Shown: positions 14,827 to 23,774 of the stretch, piece after piece | How the letters are laid out: the number at the start of each line of letters is the position of its first letter | How positions within the stretch are numbered: position 1 is the first letter of the stretch | NCBI GenBank assembly: GCA_946481965.1 | Contig: CAMLPN010000016.1 | Span: 1-42,423 of the forward strand | Origin: an uncultured Neisseriaceae bacterium | GTDB taxonomy: Bacteria; Pseudomonadota; Gammaproteobacteria; Burkholderiales; Neisseriaceae | Length of the DNA stretch: 42,423 bases | Direction of reading: 5' to 3' | Translations under genes and position numbers: made by a program | The notes under the pieces: model-generated | Told to the model about the DNA's origin: nothing | Databases searched by the model: none | Seen by the model: the letters and a program-made list of their open reading frames with translations, nothing else

Positions 14827-15321
14827 ATGAGCCATTCTCTTCCTGCTCCACAACTGGAGGCTATGTTAGGGGCGCTGGCCGTAAAAATGCCCAGCCTGAA
14901 TGTTGAACTGGTGATGCTTAGCAGATTAATACGTCTTGTTCATACCAGTATTCACAGTGAACTTAATGCACGTTTGCATCGTCATAATTTATCCGAAAGT
15001 TTGTGGCATGCCTTACTGGCGACGTATGCACGTCCCAACCATGAAATTTTACCCTCAGAATTAAGTGATATTCTGCATTTAACCCGAACCAGTGCAACAC
15101 GGTTGTCTGATGAACTGGTGCAGAATAAATGGATTACTCGTACCACCCATCCGGTAGATCGGCGCAAGATTATGCTGAGGTTAACTGATGCAGGTGAACA
15201 GTTGATTCAGAAGGTGAGTCCTGAAACTAATGAGGTGCATCATCGTATCTGGTCAGCTTTATCGAAACAGGAATGTGGGCAATTGCAGCAGTTGTTAAGC
15301 AAACTACTTACTGCTGCTTAG
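14827..15321 (+). CDS. MarR-family transcriptional regulator (FarR-like)
   Basis: 164 residues from the ATG at 14827 (MSHSLPAPQLEAML), preceded by AGAGGGA; the longer frame from 14764 adds a hydrophobic stretch that MarR proteins lack. The winged helix is clear: ILPSELSDILHLTRTSATRLSDELVQNKWITRTTHPVDRRKIMLRLTDAG, with the DRR wing. MarR dimers usually repress neighbouring efflux genes and release DNA on ligand binding. First gene before an outer-membrane factor, a HlyD-type protein and an EmrB-type pump, matching FarR control of farAB in Neisseria, where FarR responds to host fatty-acid stress. The next gene starts 17 nt downstream, so it is likely autoregulated with the pump. Confidence 0.87.
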   Translation: MSHSLPAPQLEAMLGALAVKMPSLNVELVMLSRLIRLVHTSIHSELNARLHRHNLSESLWHALLATYARPNHEILPSELSDILHLTRTSATRLSDELVQNKWITRTTHPVDRRKIMLRLTDAGEQLIQKVSPETNEVHHRIWSALSKQECGQLQQLLSKLLTAA

Positions 15322-15338
15322 TTTTTATTGAGAGTTAC

Positions 15339-16787
15339 ATGAAAAAATCAGTATCCGGGCAAAGATTACGTAAACTTGGTTGGATTATCAGTCCGTTGAC
15401 TTTATTACTTTTATCGGCATGTGCTAATTTTGGTCAGCAACCCGCCTTAGAAAAAAACCGTGATGCAGCTGAACTGCAATTACCGGCTGGACGCTCGGCT
15501 CAGGTTAAACAGGGCTGGTGGCAGGAATTGAATCAGCCTTTATTAAATGATTTAGTAAGTAAAGGCTTAGCTAATTCGCCGGATATTAAAATTGCTGCAG
15601 CTCGGATTGCTGAAGCAGAAGCACAATGGCGTGGAGCTAAAGGTGCTGCCGGTGTGCAGGTTGGGTTACAAGCCAATGGTGTGGCTGCGCATCTTAGTCC
15701 CAAGCCTAAATCTGATCGAGATGGCGATAATCCTAACCATATTTTCAGTAATGAAATGGCCGCTGTTGCGGTCAGTTATACTTTTGATTTCTGGGGAAGA
15801 CAAAGTAATCTGGTTAAGTCTGCTCTAGGAATGCGAACTGCGGCGATGTATCAACAAGAACAGGCTCGTTTGTTGCTTAGCCAGAGCATCGTTGCACAAT
15901 ATACTCAATGGCAATCATTGCATGAACAAACTGAAATTCTCAGACAAAGAATCGCTATTAATGGGCAGCTACAACAACTGGTGTTAAAACGCATTCGTGC
16001 AGGTTTACAACCAGCAAGCGATGAATATGCCATTACGCAGACTGTATTGGGTTTACAAAGTGCTTTGCGTCAAACTCAGGCTGAAATGTTACGTACGCGC
16101 AATAGTCTGGCTATTCTAAGCGGACAGTCACCAGATCAATTATCTGGCATAAATTCTCCTAATTTCGGTCGCACGCCGGTAATTGCTGTGGCCGGTTTAC
16201 GGGCAGATATTCTGGCTAATCGACCTGATATTGCTGCACAGCGCGCGCTATTACGTTCGAAGTATTTTGGGATTAAATCCGCAGAAGCTGCGTTTTATCC
16301 GAATATTGAAATCAAGGGATTGGCTGGTTTAGCGCATGTTGATGCTTTTGATTTATTGCATTCATCTTCAAGAATGGTGGGTATTATCCCGGCTATTAAT
16401 CTGCCTATCTTTACTTCGGGCAGCCTTCAGGCCGCTTTATCAGGTAAACGCTCTGCTTACAATGAACAGGTAGCGCAATACGATAAAACAGTTTTAACCG
16501 CATTGCAGCAAGCAGCCGATGCAATGAGCGATTACCAGCAAAGTGTTACTGCGGTACCGTTACAGCGGCAAGCATGGCAAATTGCCCAGAAAAATGCGCT
16601 AGCAAGCGGTCGCCGTCAGAGTGCCGGTCTGGATAATGCACTTACCCGTTTACAGCGTGAAGATATTGCTTTGAGTGCATATGCAGACTTTATTAAAACG
16701 GCAGCATGGCAGCAACAAAGCTGGAACAGTTTGCATGCAGCTCTTGGCGGTGGTTTTCATAATGCTGAAGAACAAATGACACAATAA
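15339..16787 (+). CDS. Outer-membrane factor lipoprotein (NodT/TolC superfamily)
   Basis: 482 residues from the ATG at 15339 (MKKSVSGQRLRK), 17 nt after the marR stop; a frame extending 22 codons upstream overlaps marR and was rejected because the lipoprotein signal starts at 15339. Lipobox LSAC with Cys28. Two OEP repeats follow: WWQELNQPLLNDLVSKGLANSPDIKIAAARIAEAEA (about 57-92) and GLRADILANRPDIAAQRALLRSKYFGIKSAEAAFYPNI (about 285-325), with the family NRPDI motif. Forms the outer-membrane channel of a tripartite pump with the two next genes. Neisseria farAB lacks its own channel and borrows MtrE, so a dedicated channel in the operon is a difference. Confidence 0.9.
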   Translation: MKKSVSGQRLRKLGWIISPLTLLLLSACANFGQQPALEKNRDAAELQLPAGRSAQVKQGWWQELNQPLLNDLVSKGLANSPDIKIAAARIAEAEAQWRGAKGAAGVQVGLQANGVAAHLSPKPKSDRDGDNPNHIFSNEMAAVAVSYTFDFWGRQSNLVKSALGMRTAAMYQQEQARLLLSQSIVAQYTQWQSLHEQTEILRQRIAINGQLQQLVLKRIRAGLQPASDEYAITQTVLGLQSALRQTQAEMLRTRNSLAILSGQSPDQLSGINSPNFGRTPVIAVAGLRADILANRPDIAAQRALLRSKYFGIKSAEAAFYPNIEIKGLAGLAHVDAFDLLHSSSRMVGIIPAINLPIFTSGSLQAALSGKRSAYNEQVAQYDKTVLTALQQAADAMSDYQQSVTAVPLQRQAWQIAQKNALASGRRQSAGLDNALTRLQREDIALSAYADFIKTAAWQQQSWNSLHAALGGGFHNAEEQMTQ

Positions 16788-16833
16788 TTAATCTATTTTT
16801 TTTATTTTTTCGATTTAACTGAGCTATTTACGT

Positions 16834-18033
16834 ATGAGTGAACAAGAGCAAACACCAAATGTTGAAGCGGTACAAGAAGCACCGGCAACACACATGACTG
16901 AGCAGCGCATACCAACAGGTCGTAAACGCAAGCTGATTGGTCTGACAATGGTTTTTCTGATTATTGCTTTAGCATTTTTGCTGATGTATTTTTTTGTCTG
17001 GCAACATGAGGAATCAACAGATGATGCTTATGTGAATGGTCATCTGGTACAGATTACCCCGCAAATCACCGGTACGGTACAAACCGTAAATGTTGATGAT
17101 ACTCAGACTGTCAAAGCTGGGCAGGTATTGGTAGCACTTGAAGACAGTGATATGCAGTTGGCGTTTGAACGGGCGCATAATGAACTGATTAATGCGATTC
17201 GGCAAAATAAACAACAAACAGCGCAATCGGCTCAGGCCAGAGCACAAGTTGTGGCGCAACAAGCGCAGCTAAAACGGTTACAAGCCGATTTAAAACGACG
17301 TGAAAGTCTGGCGGGTACTGATGCTATTTCTGCGGAAGAATTAAATCATGCCCGTGATGCCGTGGCCGAAGCCCAGGCTAATCTGAAAGCTATTCAGGGA
17401 CAGGAACATGCTGCATTAGCGGTAATTGGTAATAATGTGCCTTTGCGTGAACAGCCATCTGTGATGACTGCTGTGAGCCATCTGAAGAGTGCATGGCTCG
17501 ATTTGCAGCGTACTAAAATTAAGGCACCAGTAGATGGGCAAATTGCCAAACGTAATGTACAGGTAGGACAAAAAGTAGCTACTGGTGCACCATTAATGGC
17601 AGTTGTTCCGTTGAGTAATGTATGGGTAGATGCTAACTTTAAAGAAAGTCAGCTGGCGAAAATTCGTATTGGCCAGCCCGTTAAAATTACTGCCGATGTC
17701 TATGGCAGTAAGGTCACTTACCATGGCAAAGTTGCAGGTTTGTCCGCAGGTACTGGCGCAGCATTTTCATTGCTTCCGGCCCAGAATGCCACCGGTAACT
17801 GGATTAAAGTGGTGCAACGTGTGCCTGTACGCATTACCTTAGATCCGAAAGAGTTAGCTGCACATCCATTACGTGTTGGCTTGTCTATGGATGTTGAAGT
17901 GAATACTCGTGATCAGAATGGTCAGGATTTGACTGCGGTTAACAGCGTTGCCAGTGAAGATAAAATGAATGCTATCGACTGGACACCGATAAATGAATTA
18001 ATCGAGCAAATATTTGCTCAACACGCATCTTAA
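16834..18033 (+). CDS. farA: HlyD-family membrane fusion protein, EmrA/FarA type
   Basis: 399 residues. Cytoplasmic N-terminus, a single membrane segment (about 34-54), the ESTDDAYVNGHLVQITPQITG start of the barrel-sandwich domain typical of EmrA/FarA (about 60-80), an alpha-helical hairpin rich in Gln/Ala/Arg (about 115-190), then the second half of the lipoyl domain (IKAPVDGQIAKRNVQVGQKV) and a beta-barrel. Bridges the inner-membrane pump and the outer-membrane factor. 46 nt after the channel gene and 203 nt before the pump gene, an unusually large gap for this pair; a long-range inverted repeat lies in it. Family firm; substrate (long-chain fatty acids) inferred from FarAB. Confidence 0.9.
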   Translation: MSEQEQTPNVEAVQEAPATHMTEQRIPTGRKRKLIGLTMVFLIIALAFLLMYFFVWQHEESTDDAYVNGHLVQITPQITGTVQTVNVDDTQTVKAGQVLVALEDSDMQLAFERAHNELINAIRQNKQQTAQSAQARAQVVAQQAQLKRLQADLKRRESLAGTDAISAEELNHARDAVAEAQANLKAIQGQEHAALAVIGNNVPLREQPSVMTAVSHLKSAWLDLQRTKIKAPVDGQIAKRNVQVGQKVATGAPLMAVVPLSNVWVDANFKESQLAKIRIGQPVKITADVYGSKVTYHGKVAGLSAGTGAAFSLLPAQNATGNWIKVVQRVPVRITLDPKELAAHPLRVGLSMDVEVNTRDQNGQDLTAVNSVASEDKMNAIDWTPINELIEQIFAQHAS

Positions 18034-18042
18034 ATTTGTTCT

Positions 18043-18125
18043 GGCCAAACCCCAGTTACAGTGAACAGTGCCGATGAATATTATTTACAATTTTTCGGAT
18101 AGGCTGCACTGATGGTGGTTTGGCC
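18043..18125 (+). repeat. Long-range inverted repeat between membrane-fusion and pump genes
   Basis: GGCCAAACC (18043-18051) and GGTTTGGCC (18117-18125) are exact complements enclosing 65 nt that contain further complementarity (CAGTG near 18065 with CACTG near 18108). It could be an mRNA structure, a weak terminator or a processing site setting the ratio of pump to fusion protein. No T-run follows. Confidence 0.45.
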
Positions 18126-18236
18126 TTGTTTAATAGTGAAGCAGCGTCAATATCAAGTTTGTACTCTAATGGTTAATTTTTTCCAACTAGTACCGTTTGC
18201 AGAACAGATGTTGACTCTGCCTTAAGGCTGGTTTGA

Positions 18237-19769
18237 ATGACGCATCCTCCATTAAAAGGTCCGGCTCTTGCTCTTATTACCGTGGCATTGTCACTGGCAG
18301 TATTTATGCAGGTGCTGGATTCCACAATTGCCAATGTAGCATTACCGACTATTACTGGTAATCTGGGCGCAGCTAACAGTCAGGGTACATGGGTTATTAC
18401 AGCTTTTGCTGTTGCCAATGCTATTTCGGTACCTTTAACTGGCTGGTTAGCGCGCCGATTTGGTGAAGTTAAAGTATTTGTAATTGCAACGATATCTTTT
18501 GTTATCGCTTCTTTTCTATGTGGTATTGCTTCTAGTCTGGCTTTACTGGTGTTTTTCCGGGTTTTACAGGGTGCCGTAGCCGGACCAATGATCCCATTGT
18601 CACAAAGTTTGCTAATGGCTGCGTATCCGCCAGAAAAGCGTTCAATGGCCTTAGCCATGTGGTCAATGGTTGTTATTGTTGCGCCGATTTTTGGTCCTAT
18701 TCTCGGTGGTATTATCAGTGATAACTGGCATTGGGGCTGGATATTTTTTATCAATGTACCTATTGGTTTACTGGCTGCTGGTATATCCTGGCAAATGCTG
18801 AAAAATCGTGAAACCGAAACCGTATCCCAGCCAATTGATCGTATGGGCTTATCATTGATGGTTGTTGGTGTAGGCGCTTTGCAGATGATGCTGGATCGGG
18901 GACATGAGCTGGATTGGTTCTCTTCCAATGAAATCATTACTTTAGCTGTTATCGCCATTGTTTGCCTGGGTTATTTTGTTATCTGGGAATGGTATGCGAA
19001 GTATCCAATCGTAGATTTACGCTTATTCAAAGATCGTAATTTTACTGTTGGCGTTGTGACCCTCAGTACGGCTTACATGACCTATATGGGTGCCATTGTG
19101 TTGTTACCGATGTTGCTACAGATGCAACTGGGTTATACAGCTACTTGGGCAGGTCTGGCTACTGCTCCGATTGGATTTTTTCCGGTTTTGCTTTCGCCAT
19201 TAATTGGTAAGTTTGGTAACCGTCTGGATATGAGAGTATTAGTTACCATTAGCTTCACTGTCTATGCTATGTGTTTCTTCTGGCGAACTAACTTTAATGC
19301 GCAAATGAGTTTTATGGATGTATTCTGGCCACAATTTGTTCAGGGTATCGGTATGTCTATGTTCTTTATGCCATTAACTCAGATTACATTGTCTAATATG
19401 TCTGGTTCCCAGATAGCTAATGCATCTAGTATTTCCAACTTCGTTCGTATTCTGGCCGGTGGTATCGGTACCTCTATGGTCAATGTATTATGGGATAAAC
19501 GCGAAGCCTTGCATCACACTCAGTTAGTAGAAAATATTCATCCTTATAACAGTGCGTTGCATGAGTCTGTACAGGGTATGAATCATTTGGGAATGAGCGG
19601 AGTGCAGCCGTTAGGAGCACTTGAGCAAACTATCGGACAGCAATCGCATATTATGGGTGCCAATGATTTATTTTGGTTATATGGCATGATCTTTTTAGTA
19701 CTGATTATACTAGTATGGTTTGCTAAACCGCCATTCGGTAGCGGCGGAGGCGGTGGTGGTGCTCATTAG
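18237..19769 (+). CDS. farB: MFS drug/fatty-acid efflux pump, DHA2 (EmrB/FarB type)
   Basis: 510 residues with about 14 hydrophobic segments (DHA2 family). Motifs: LDSTIANVALPTI in TM1 (about 27-39), motif A GWLARRFGEVKVF (about 74-86), motif C GPILGGIISDNWHW (about 152-165). The C-terminus ends FGSGGGGGGAH, a poly-Gly tail. Drives proton-coupled export through the fusion protein and outer-membrane channel encoded upstream. The gene starts 203 nt after the fusion-protein gene and may have an internal promoter; no strong ribosome binding site is visible (AAGG 11 nt upstream). Followed by a clear terminator. Assignment as FarB rests on operon order and regulator type; EmrB-like drug export is the alternative. 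Confidence 0.9.
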   Translation: MTHPPLKGPALALITVALSLAVFMQVLDSTIANVALPTITGNLGAANSQGTWVITAFAVANAISVPLTGWLARRFGEVKVFVIATISFVIASFLCGIASSLALLVFFRVLQGAVAGPMIPLSQSLLMAAYPPEKRSMALAMWSMVVIVAPIFGPILGGIISDNWHWGWIFFINVPIGLLAAGISWQMLKNRETETVSQPIDRMGLSLMVVGVGALQMMLDRGHELDWFSSNEIITLAVIAIVCLGYFVIWEWYAKYPIVDLRLFKDRNFTVGVVTLSTAYMTYMGAIVLLPMLLQMQLGYTATWAGLATAPIGFFPVLLSPLIGKFGNRLDMRVLVTISFTVYAMCFFWRTNFNAQMSFMDVFWPQFVQGIGMSMFFMPLTQITLSNMSGSQIANASSISNFVRILAGGIGTSMVNVLWDKREALHHTQLVENIHPYNSALHESVQGMNHLGMSGVQPLGALEQTIGQQSHIMGANDLFWLYGMIFLVLIILVWFAKPPFGSGGGGGGAH

Positions 19770-19780
19770 GGTAATTAAGG

Positions 19781-19809
19781 ACGGTCTGATCGTAACAGAC
19801 CGTTTTTTA
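19781..19809 (+). terminator. Rho-independent terminator of the efflux operon
   Basis: ACGGTCTG (19781-19788) pairs with CAGACCGT (19796-19803), loop ATCGTAA, then TTTTTT. It starts 11 nt after the stop codon. Confidence 0.92.
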
Positions 19810-20234
19810 TGTGTTTAACATCAAAAAAGTCAAGATTCAGGGTAAGCGACTATTTACTATTGATTAATCTTTAATGAGATTCAAGACCAGAGCAAGCAAA
19901 AACTAAGTCCTTTGCATGAAACCAATAACACAGAAAAAAATCAATTTAGTGCTTATTATCTGATGTTATTGTTATTCAGAATTTACAGCTTAATACTATC
20001 GGTAAAGAGACAAATTAACACGCTAATATGCTTAAAGATGATTATCATAATTAATTTTGCAAAGTTATTAGCGCAGAATAAATAGCCATTACAATGCTTA
20101 AATACCTTATTCGGGTTTAAATTATTGATAAATGCACCATTTATATACATACTCGAATGTAAACATTACTACCATTGTGTACAATAGCTGAATTTATTGC
20201 AGATTAAGCAAAATTAGATTGGATATTGCTATTC
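19810..20234. other. Intergenic region before the second acyltransferase
   Basis: No gene seen. Positions 19859-19875 repeat exactly a 17-nt string (ATTGATTAATCTTTAAT) also found in the rplM promoter spacer (9002-9018). Confidence 0.5.
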
Positions 20235-21137
20235 ATGTTGATGAAGCTGGGATTTATTTTTTTATATTTAGTGCAATTACTGCCCTTACGTGTCATTCAC
20301 GCTCTGGCCAAATGTATCGGCTGGCTTAGCTACTATGCAGTAGCTCCGCGACGTCGTATCGGTCTGATTAATTTGCGTCACTGCTTCCCTGACTGGACTG
20401 AGCAGCAACGGCGCAAAGTTTTGCGTGAACATTTCTATCATATGGCCATGTTGTTACTGGAGTATGGTCTGTATTGGTATGGTGATGCCAAAAGGCTCAA
20501 AAACATGGTGTGTTATCAGGATAAACACTATCTGGATGAAGCATTATCTGCCGGTGAAAAAGTAATTTTATTGTATCCGCACTTTACTGCGTTTGAGGCG
20601 GCTGTATATGCACTTAATCAGGATGTACCCTTGATCAGCGTATATTCCCACCAAAAAAATAAACAAGTGGATGAGCAAATCCTTAAAGGTCGTCACCGCT
20701 ATAACAATGTATTTTTGATCGGACGAACAGAGGGGTTGCGTGCCATTATTAAAAGAATTAAAACCAGCAATGCCCCCTTTTTGTATTTACCTGATCAGGA
20801 TTTTGGACGGCGCGAGTCGATTTTTGTCAATTTTTTGGGTATACCCACTGCAACTATTACTGGTTTGAGCAGAATTGCTGCTTTGACTAAAGCTAAAGTC
20901 ATTCCGGCTATTCCTACCCGAGAAACTGATGGAACAGTTACCCTACGGTTTTATCCGTCATGGGAACAATTTCCCAGTGAAGATGTAGTGGCCGATACAC
21001 AGCGTATGAATGATTTCATTCAGGCCAGAGTATGTGAACAACCTGCACAGTATTACTGGTTACACAAACGTTTCAAAACTCGACCTAAAGGCGAGGCTTC
21101 TTTCTATCAACGCGAGGATGAAGAAGATGATGAATAG
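20235..21137 (+). CDS. Second LpxL-type lysophospholipid acyltransferase
   Basis: 300 residues from the ATG at 20235; a TTG three codons earlier and an ATG two codons later are alternatives, none with a good ribosome binding site. N-terminal membrane segment (about 3-22), then HX4E (H116-FTAF-E121), the variant motif seen in some LpxL-type enzymes, then LYLPDQDFGRRESIFVNFLG (about 183-202) and the typical end QPAQYYWLHKRFKTRP. The tail EDEEDDE is acidic. Probably adds the second lipid A acyl chain complementing the enzyme at 11940. It stands alone, with about 470 nt of non-coding sequence on each side. Family certain, chain and position unknown. Confidence 0.88.
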   Translation: MLMKLGFIFLYLVQLLPLRVIHALAKCIGWLSYYAVAPRRRIGLINLRHCFPDWTEQQRRKVLREHFYHMAMLLLEYGLYWYGDAKRLKNMVCYQDKHYLDEALSAGEKVILLYPHFTAFEAAVYALNQDVPLISVYSHQKNKQVDEQILKGRHRYNNVFLIGRTEGLRAIIKRIKTSNAPFLYLPDQDFGRRESIFVNFLGIPTATITGLSRIAALTKAKVIPAIPTRETDGTVTLRFYPSWEQFPSEDVVADTQRMNDFIQARVCEQPAQYYWLHKRFKTRPKGEASFYQREDEEDDE

Positions 21138-21609
21138 TCTAAAATTAAGGTGATAACGGTAACCTCATCAAAGTTAAGTGATTTTAATAATAATATTACA
21201 GATTACTAAACGATAAATTGCAATACCGATTATTTGCTCTGCTAATAATAAAAAATGGCCTATACTAACGGCAGTTATGGTGCGCGTGGATGCGATAGAT
21301 ACGTTATTAATTAATCAGCACAGCGAATTATAGTAATAATTTTTATATTTAGCTGAATTTGAAAATGGATGAAATTAAATCGACATGATAAATTTTGCTA
21401 AAGCATAGATCAGATTATTCTGCCTGAATTAAGGATAACGGTCAGGTTCGATGCGATAAATAGTCAGCCATCAGAACGGATAAGTAGGTGAGTTCAGCAA
21501 GCAGTAATTAATAATTATTTGTAATCTGCTTAACTGAAAAATTTATAGGTACACAATTGTATTTCAATATCATTTAATACATACCGATTAATTATCCACT
21601 TGCTTTGTG
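21138..21609. other. Intergenic region between convergent genes
   Basis: No gene and no clear terminator for either convergent neighbour. Nothing further recognised. Confidence 0.5.
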
Positions 21610-22416
21610 TTATGAAAACAATAATTTTATTGCCATTAATAATAAAAATATTCCAAAAAATTTAATCAGTATATTGACGGGTAATTTTTGCGCGATTTGT
21701 ACACCCACTTTAGCCATTGGCATGCTTGTCAGCATGATCGAAAATACCGCGGGTAAATAAACAAATCCAAGACAATATTGCGGAAGATGTGTGATATTCC
21801 AGCCGGCAATAACATAACCTATTGTACTGCCAATAGCGACTGGCACCGTAAAAGCAGCTGAAGTACCGATTGCTTTTCGCATATCAATACCACATTTTTT
21901 CAGGAACGGAACCACCAAAGCACCACCACCAACACCCACTAATGCAGCAAACACACCTATCAATGTGCCAATAATTATATAAATCGAATTATTTAAAGGG
22001 TTCACGGTAGGAAGTTGTTTGCCAGCTACTGAACTGCTTTTTAAAGTAAATTTACAGCCAGTATAAATAAGAAAAAGAATGAATATCCAGCGTAGCCAGA
22101 TACCCGGAATATAGGGTGTCATATACGAACCACCAATTGTACCGATCAGGCAACCCAGCACCATTCTTTTTAGTATTGACCAGTCAATATTATGATTTTT
22201 ATTTTGCACCCAACTGGAAGATAAACTGGTAGCGATTATGGTGGCCAAAGATGTCGCCACCGCAATATGAGTAGTCCATGTGCCACCATGCCCAAAAAAA
22301 TTTAGCGTTACAATCAGCGCCGGAACGATGATGGTGCCACCGCCAATACCAAACATTCCGGCCAATAAGCCGGCTATACTTCCTATACCCAGCAGAATAA
22401 CGAATTCAGCAATCAT
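21610..22416 (-). CDS. TauE/SafE-family (DUF81) anion permease
   Basis: 268 residues with 8 or so hydrophobic segments in two repeats. Each repeat starts with the Gly-rich family motif: GLLAGMFGIGGGTIIVP (16-32) and GVFAALVGVGGGALVVPF (154-171). Members export or import sulfite, sulfoacetate or other sulfur-containing organic anions across the inner membrane; substrate cannot be read from sequence and no sulfur-metabolism gene is nearby. Starts at ATG 22416; single-gene unit. Confidence 0.88.
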   Translation of the reverse strand: MIAEFVILLGIGSIAGLLAGMFGIGGGTIIVPALIVTLNFFGHGGTWTTHIAVATSLATIIATSLSSSWVQNKNHNIDWSILKRMVLGCLIGTIGGSYMTPYIPGIWLRWIFILFLIYTGCKFTLKSSSVAGKQLPTVNPLNNSIYIIIGTLIGVFAALVGVGGGALVVPFLKKCGIDMRKAIGTSAAFTVPVAIGSTIGYVIAGWNITHLPQYCLGFVYLPAVFSIMLTSMPMAKVGVQIAQKLPVNILIKFFGIFLLLMAIKLLFS

Positions 22417-23024
22417 AAAACACCCTTTATCAAATCCTATTATAAAGACACAAAACGAAGTTTCAGATCATCAGGAAGCAAATAAAATAATGGTGAATGG
22501 TTAATTTTTTATTATTTAGAGTGATGTATTCTACCTGATTGTGCCCAGAAAAGCAGAGAACCATTTGATGTAATATTGAGCATAGTGACTAAGGTTCATT
22601 ATTAATTTAATCAAGCTAAAGTTGGATTATATGAAATTTAAATCAGATTATTTCATCAGATACACAAATTACTGATGATCTATTAACCATCAAAATGTTG
22701 TTTTAAAAATAATTTTTGTGATTAAAGCCAGTTAATAAGTAAAGATTATTATTTTTTTCAATGCTCACAAAACTATCTTATTGTTGATTAAGAAAAATTT
22801 GGCAATACTGCCCAAATTATTTATAAATGATATGTAATATTCAGAGTTATTGGCTATACCAAAATACATTGTTCATATACAAATATCTTTATTCACATCG
22901 CTATCTATAGTGATATAGATCATATAATACTGATTTCGGACATTTATTAGATTTTTCCATAATCTGATTAAATTCTTTCACACAAAAAAATCAGAAAAAT
23001 ATTCAGACATTAGCGGAAACGTAT
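22417..23024. other. AT-rich gene-free region
   Basis: About 600 nt between two minus-strand genes. It must carry the permease promoter; I see no frame, repeat or RNA that I can support. Confidence 0.55.
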
Positions 23025-23618
23025 CTACTTTTGGATAAGGCCAATAGTTTGAAAATAATCATGATAGATTTGCGCTTTACGCTCCAGAGCAAGAGGATAA
23101 GCCCGAGAAGAAGAGGGCAGTCGGTTCAATATTAGCTGACGACCGTGCAGTAGCGCGGTACTTGAATGGCCAATGGCTGGTGTAACCGTACCGACAGGCA
23201 TTAGTTGCATTAATATACTGGTAGCTTTATCACCAGTGGTCATAATATACTGGCATTTCGGCATTTTAGTTAATAAAGTTATCAAATTAACTGGTGTTAT
23301 CAGCTCCAAAAATTTATCTGAGGCGTTGTTTTGCAAACGTCGAATCTGGTAGCAAGTGTCACTAATCGCAATACCTTGCTGTTGGAGAAATGATTTTATT
23401 AATGTTAGGTTAAAAGTAACTTTATCCTGAAAAAAATAATATTTATCTCCAAAGAATACCAGCCCGAAAATTCGCCACATATCATTTTGCAGATTGGGGT
23501 AATAAAAATTCATTTTCCAGCGTTTTTGTGGCGGAGGAAATGAACCCAGCATTAATAGTTTGGCTTGCTGGGGGATGAAAGGGCTTAATGGATGAGTTTC
23601 AACATTAGCAGTAGTCAT
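23025..23618 (-). CDS. Uracil-DNA glycosylase superfamily protein (hypoxanthine-DNA glycosylase-like)
   Basis: 197 residues from the ATG at 23618, which has GGTGA 9 nt upstream; a GTG four codons earlier was rejected. UDG-fold motifs: LMLGSFPPP near the start (about 22-30), FYYPNLQNDMWRIFG (about 38-52), a central IMTTGDKAT strand (about 124-132) and LPSSSRAYP near the end (about 166-174), where UDGs carry the DNA-intercalating loop. The arrangement fits the family often annotated as DNA-deoxyinosine glycosylase. Expected to remove a deaminated base, starting base-excision repair. Substrate specificity is uncertain. Stands 156 nt downstream of the CHAP gene on the same strand. Confidence 0.8.
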   Translation of the reverse strand: MTTANVETHPLSPFIPQQAKLLMLGSFPPPQKRWKMNFYYPNLQNDMWRIFGLVFFGDKYYFFQDKVTFNLTLIKSFLQQQGIAISDTCYQIRRLQNNASDKFLELITPVNLITLLTKMPKCQYIMTTGDKATSILMQLMPVGTVTPAIGHSSTALLHGRQLILNRLPSSSRAYPLALERKAQIYHDYFQTIGLIQK

Positions 23619-23774
23619 TGTATATATCACCGAATATTGATATAAAATAAATAGTTGGCATTGAAAATAGAATAATTATCTTTTATGGAAATTTAATGCA
23701 ATATATGAAGATATTATATTTTGCCAAACTATTAGTCATGCTTTCAAATCTGGTTGTGAATATTCAGTAACGCA

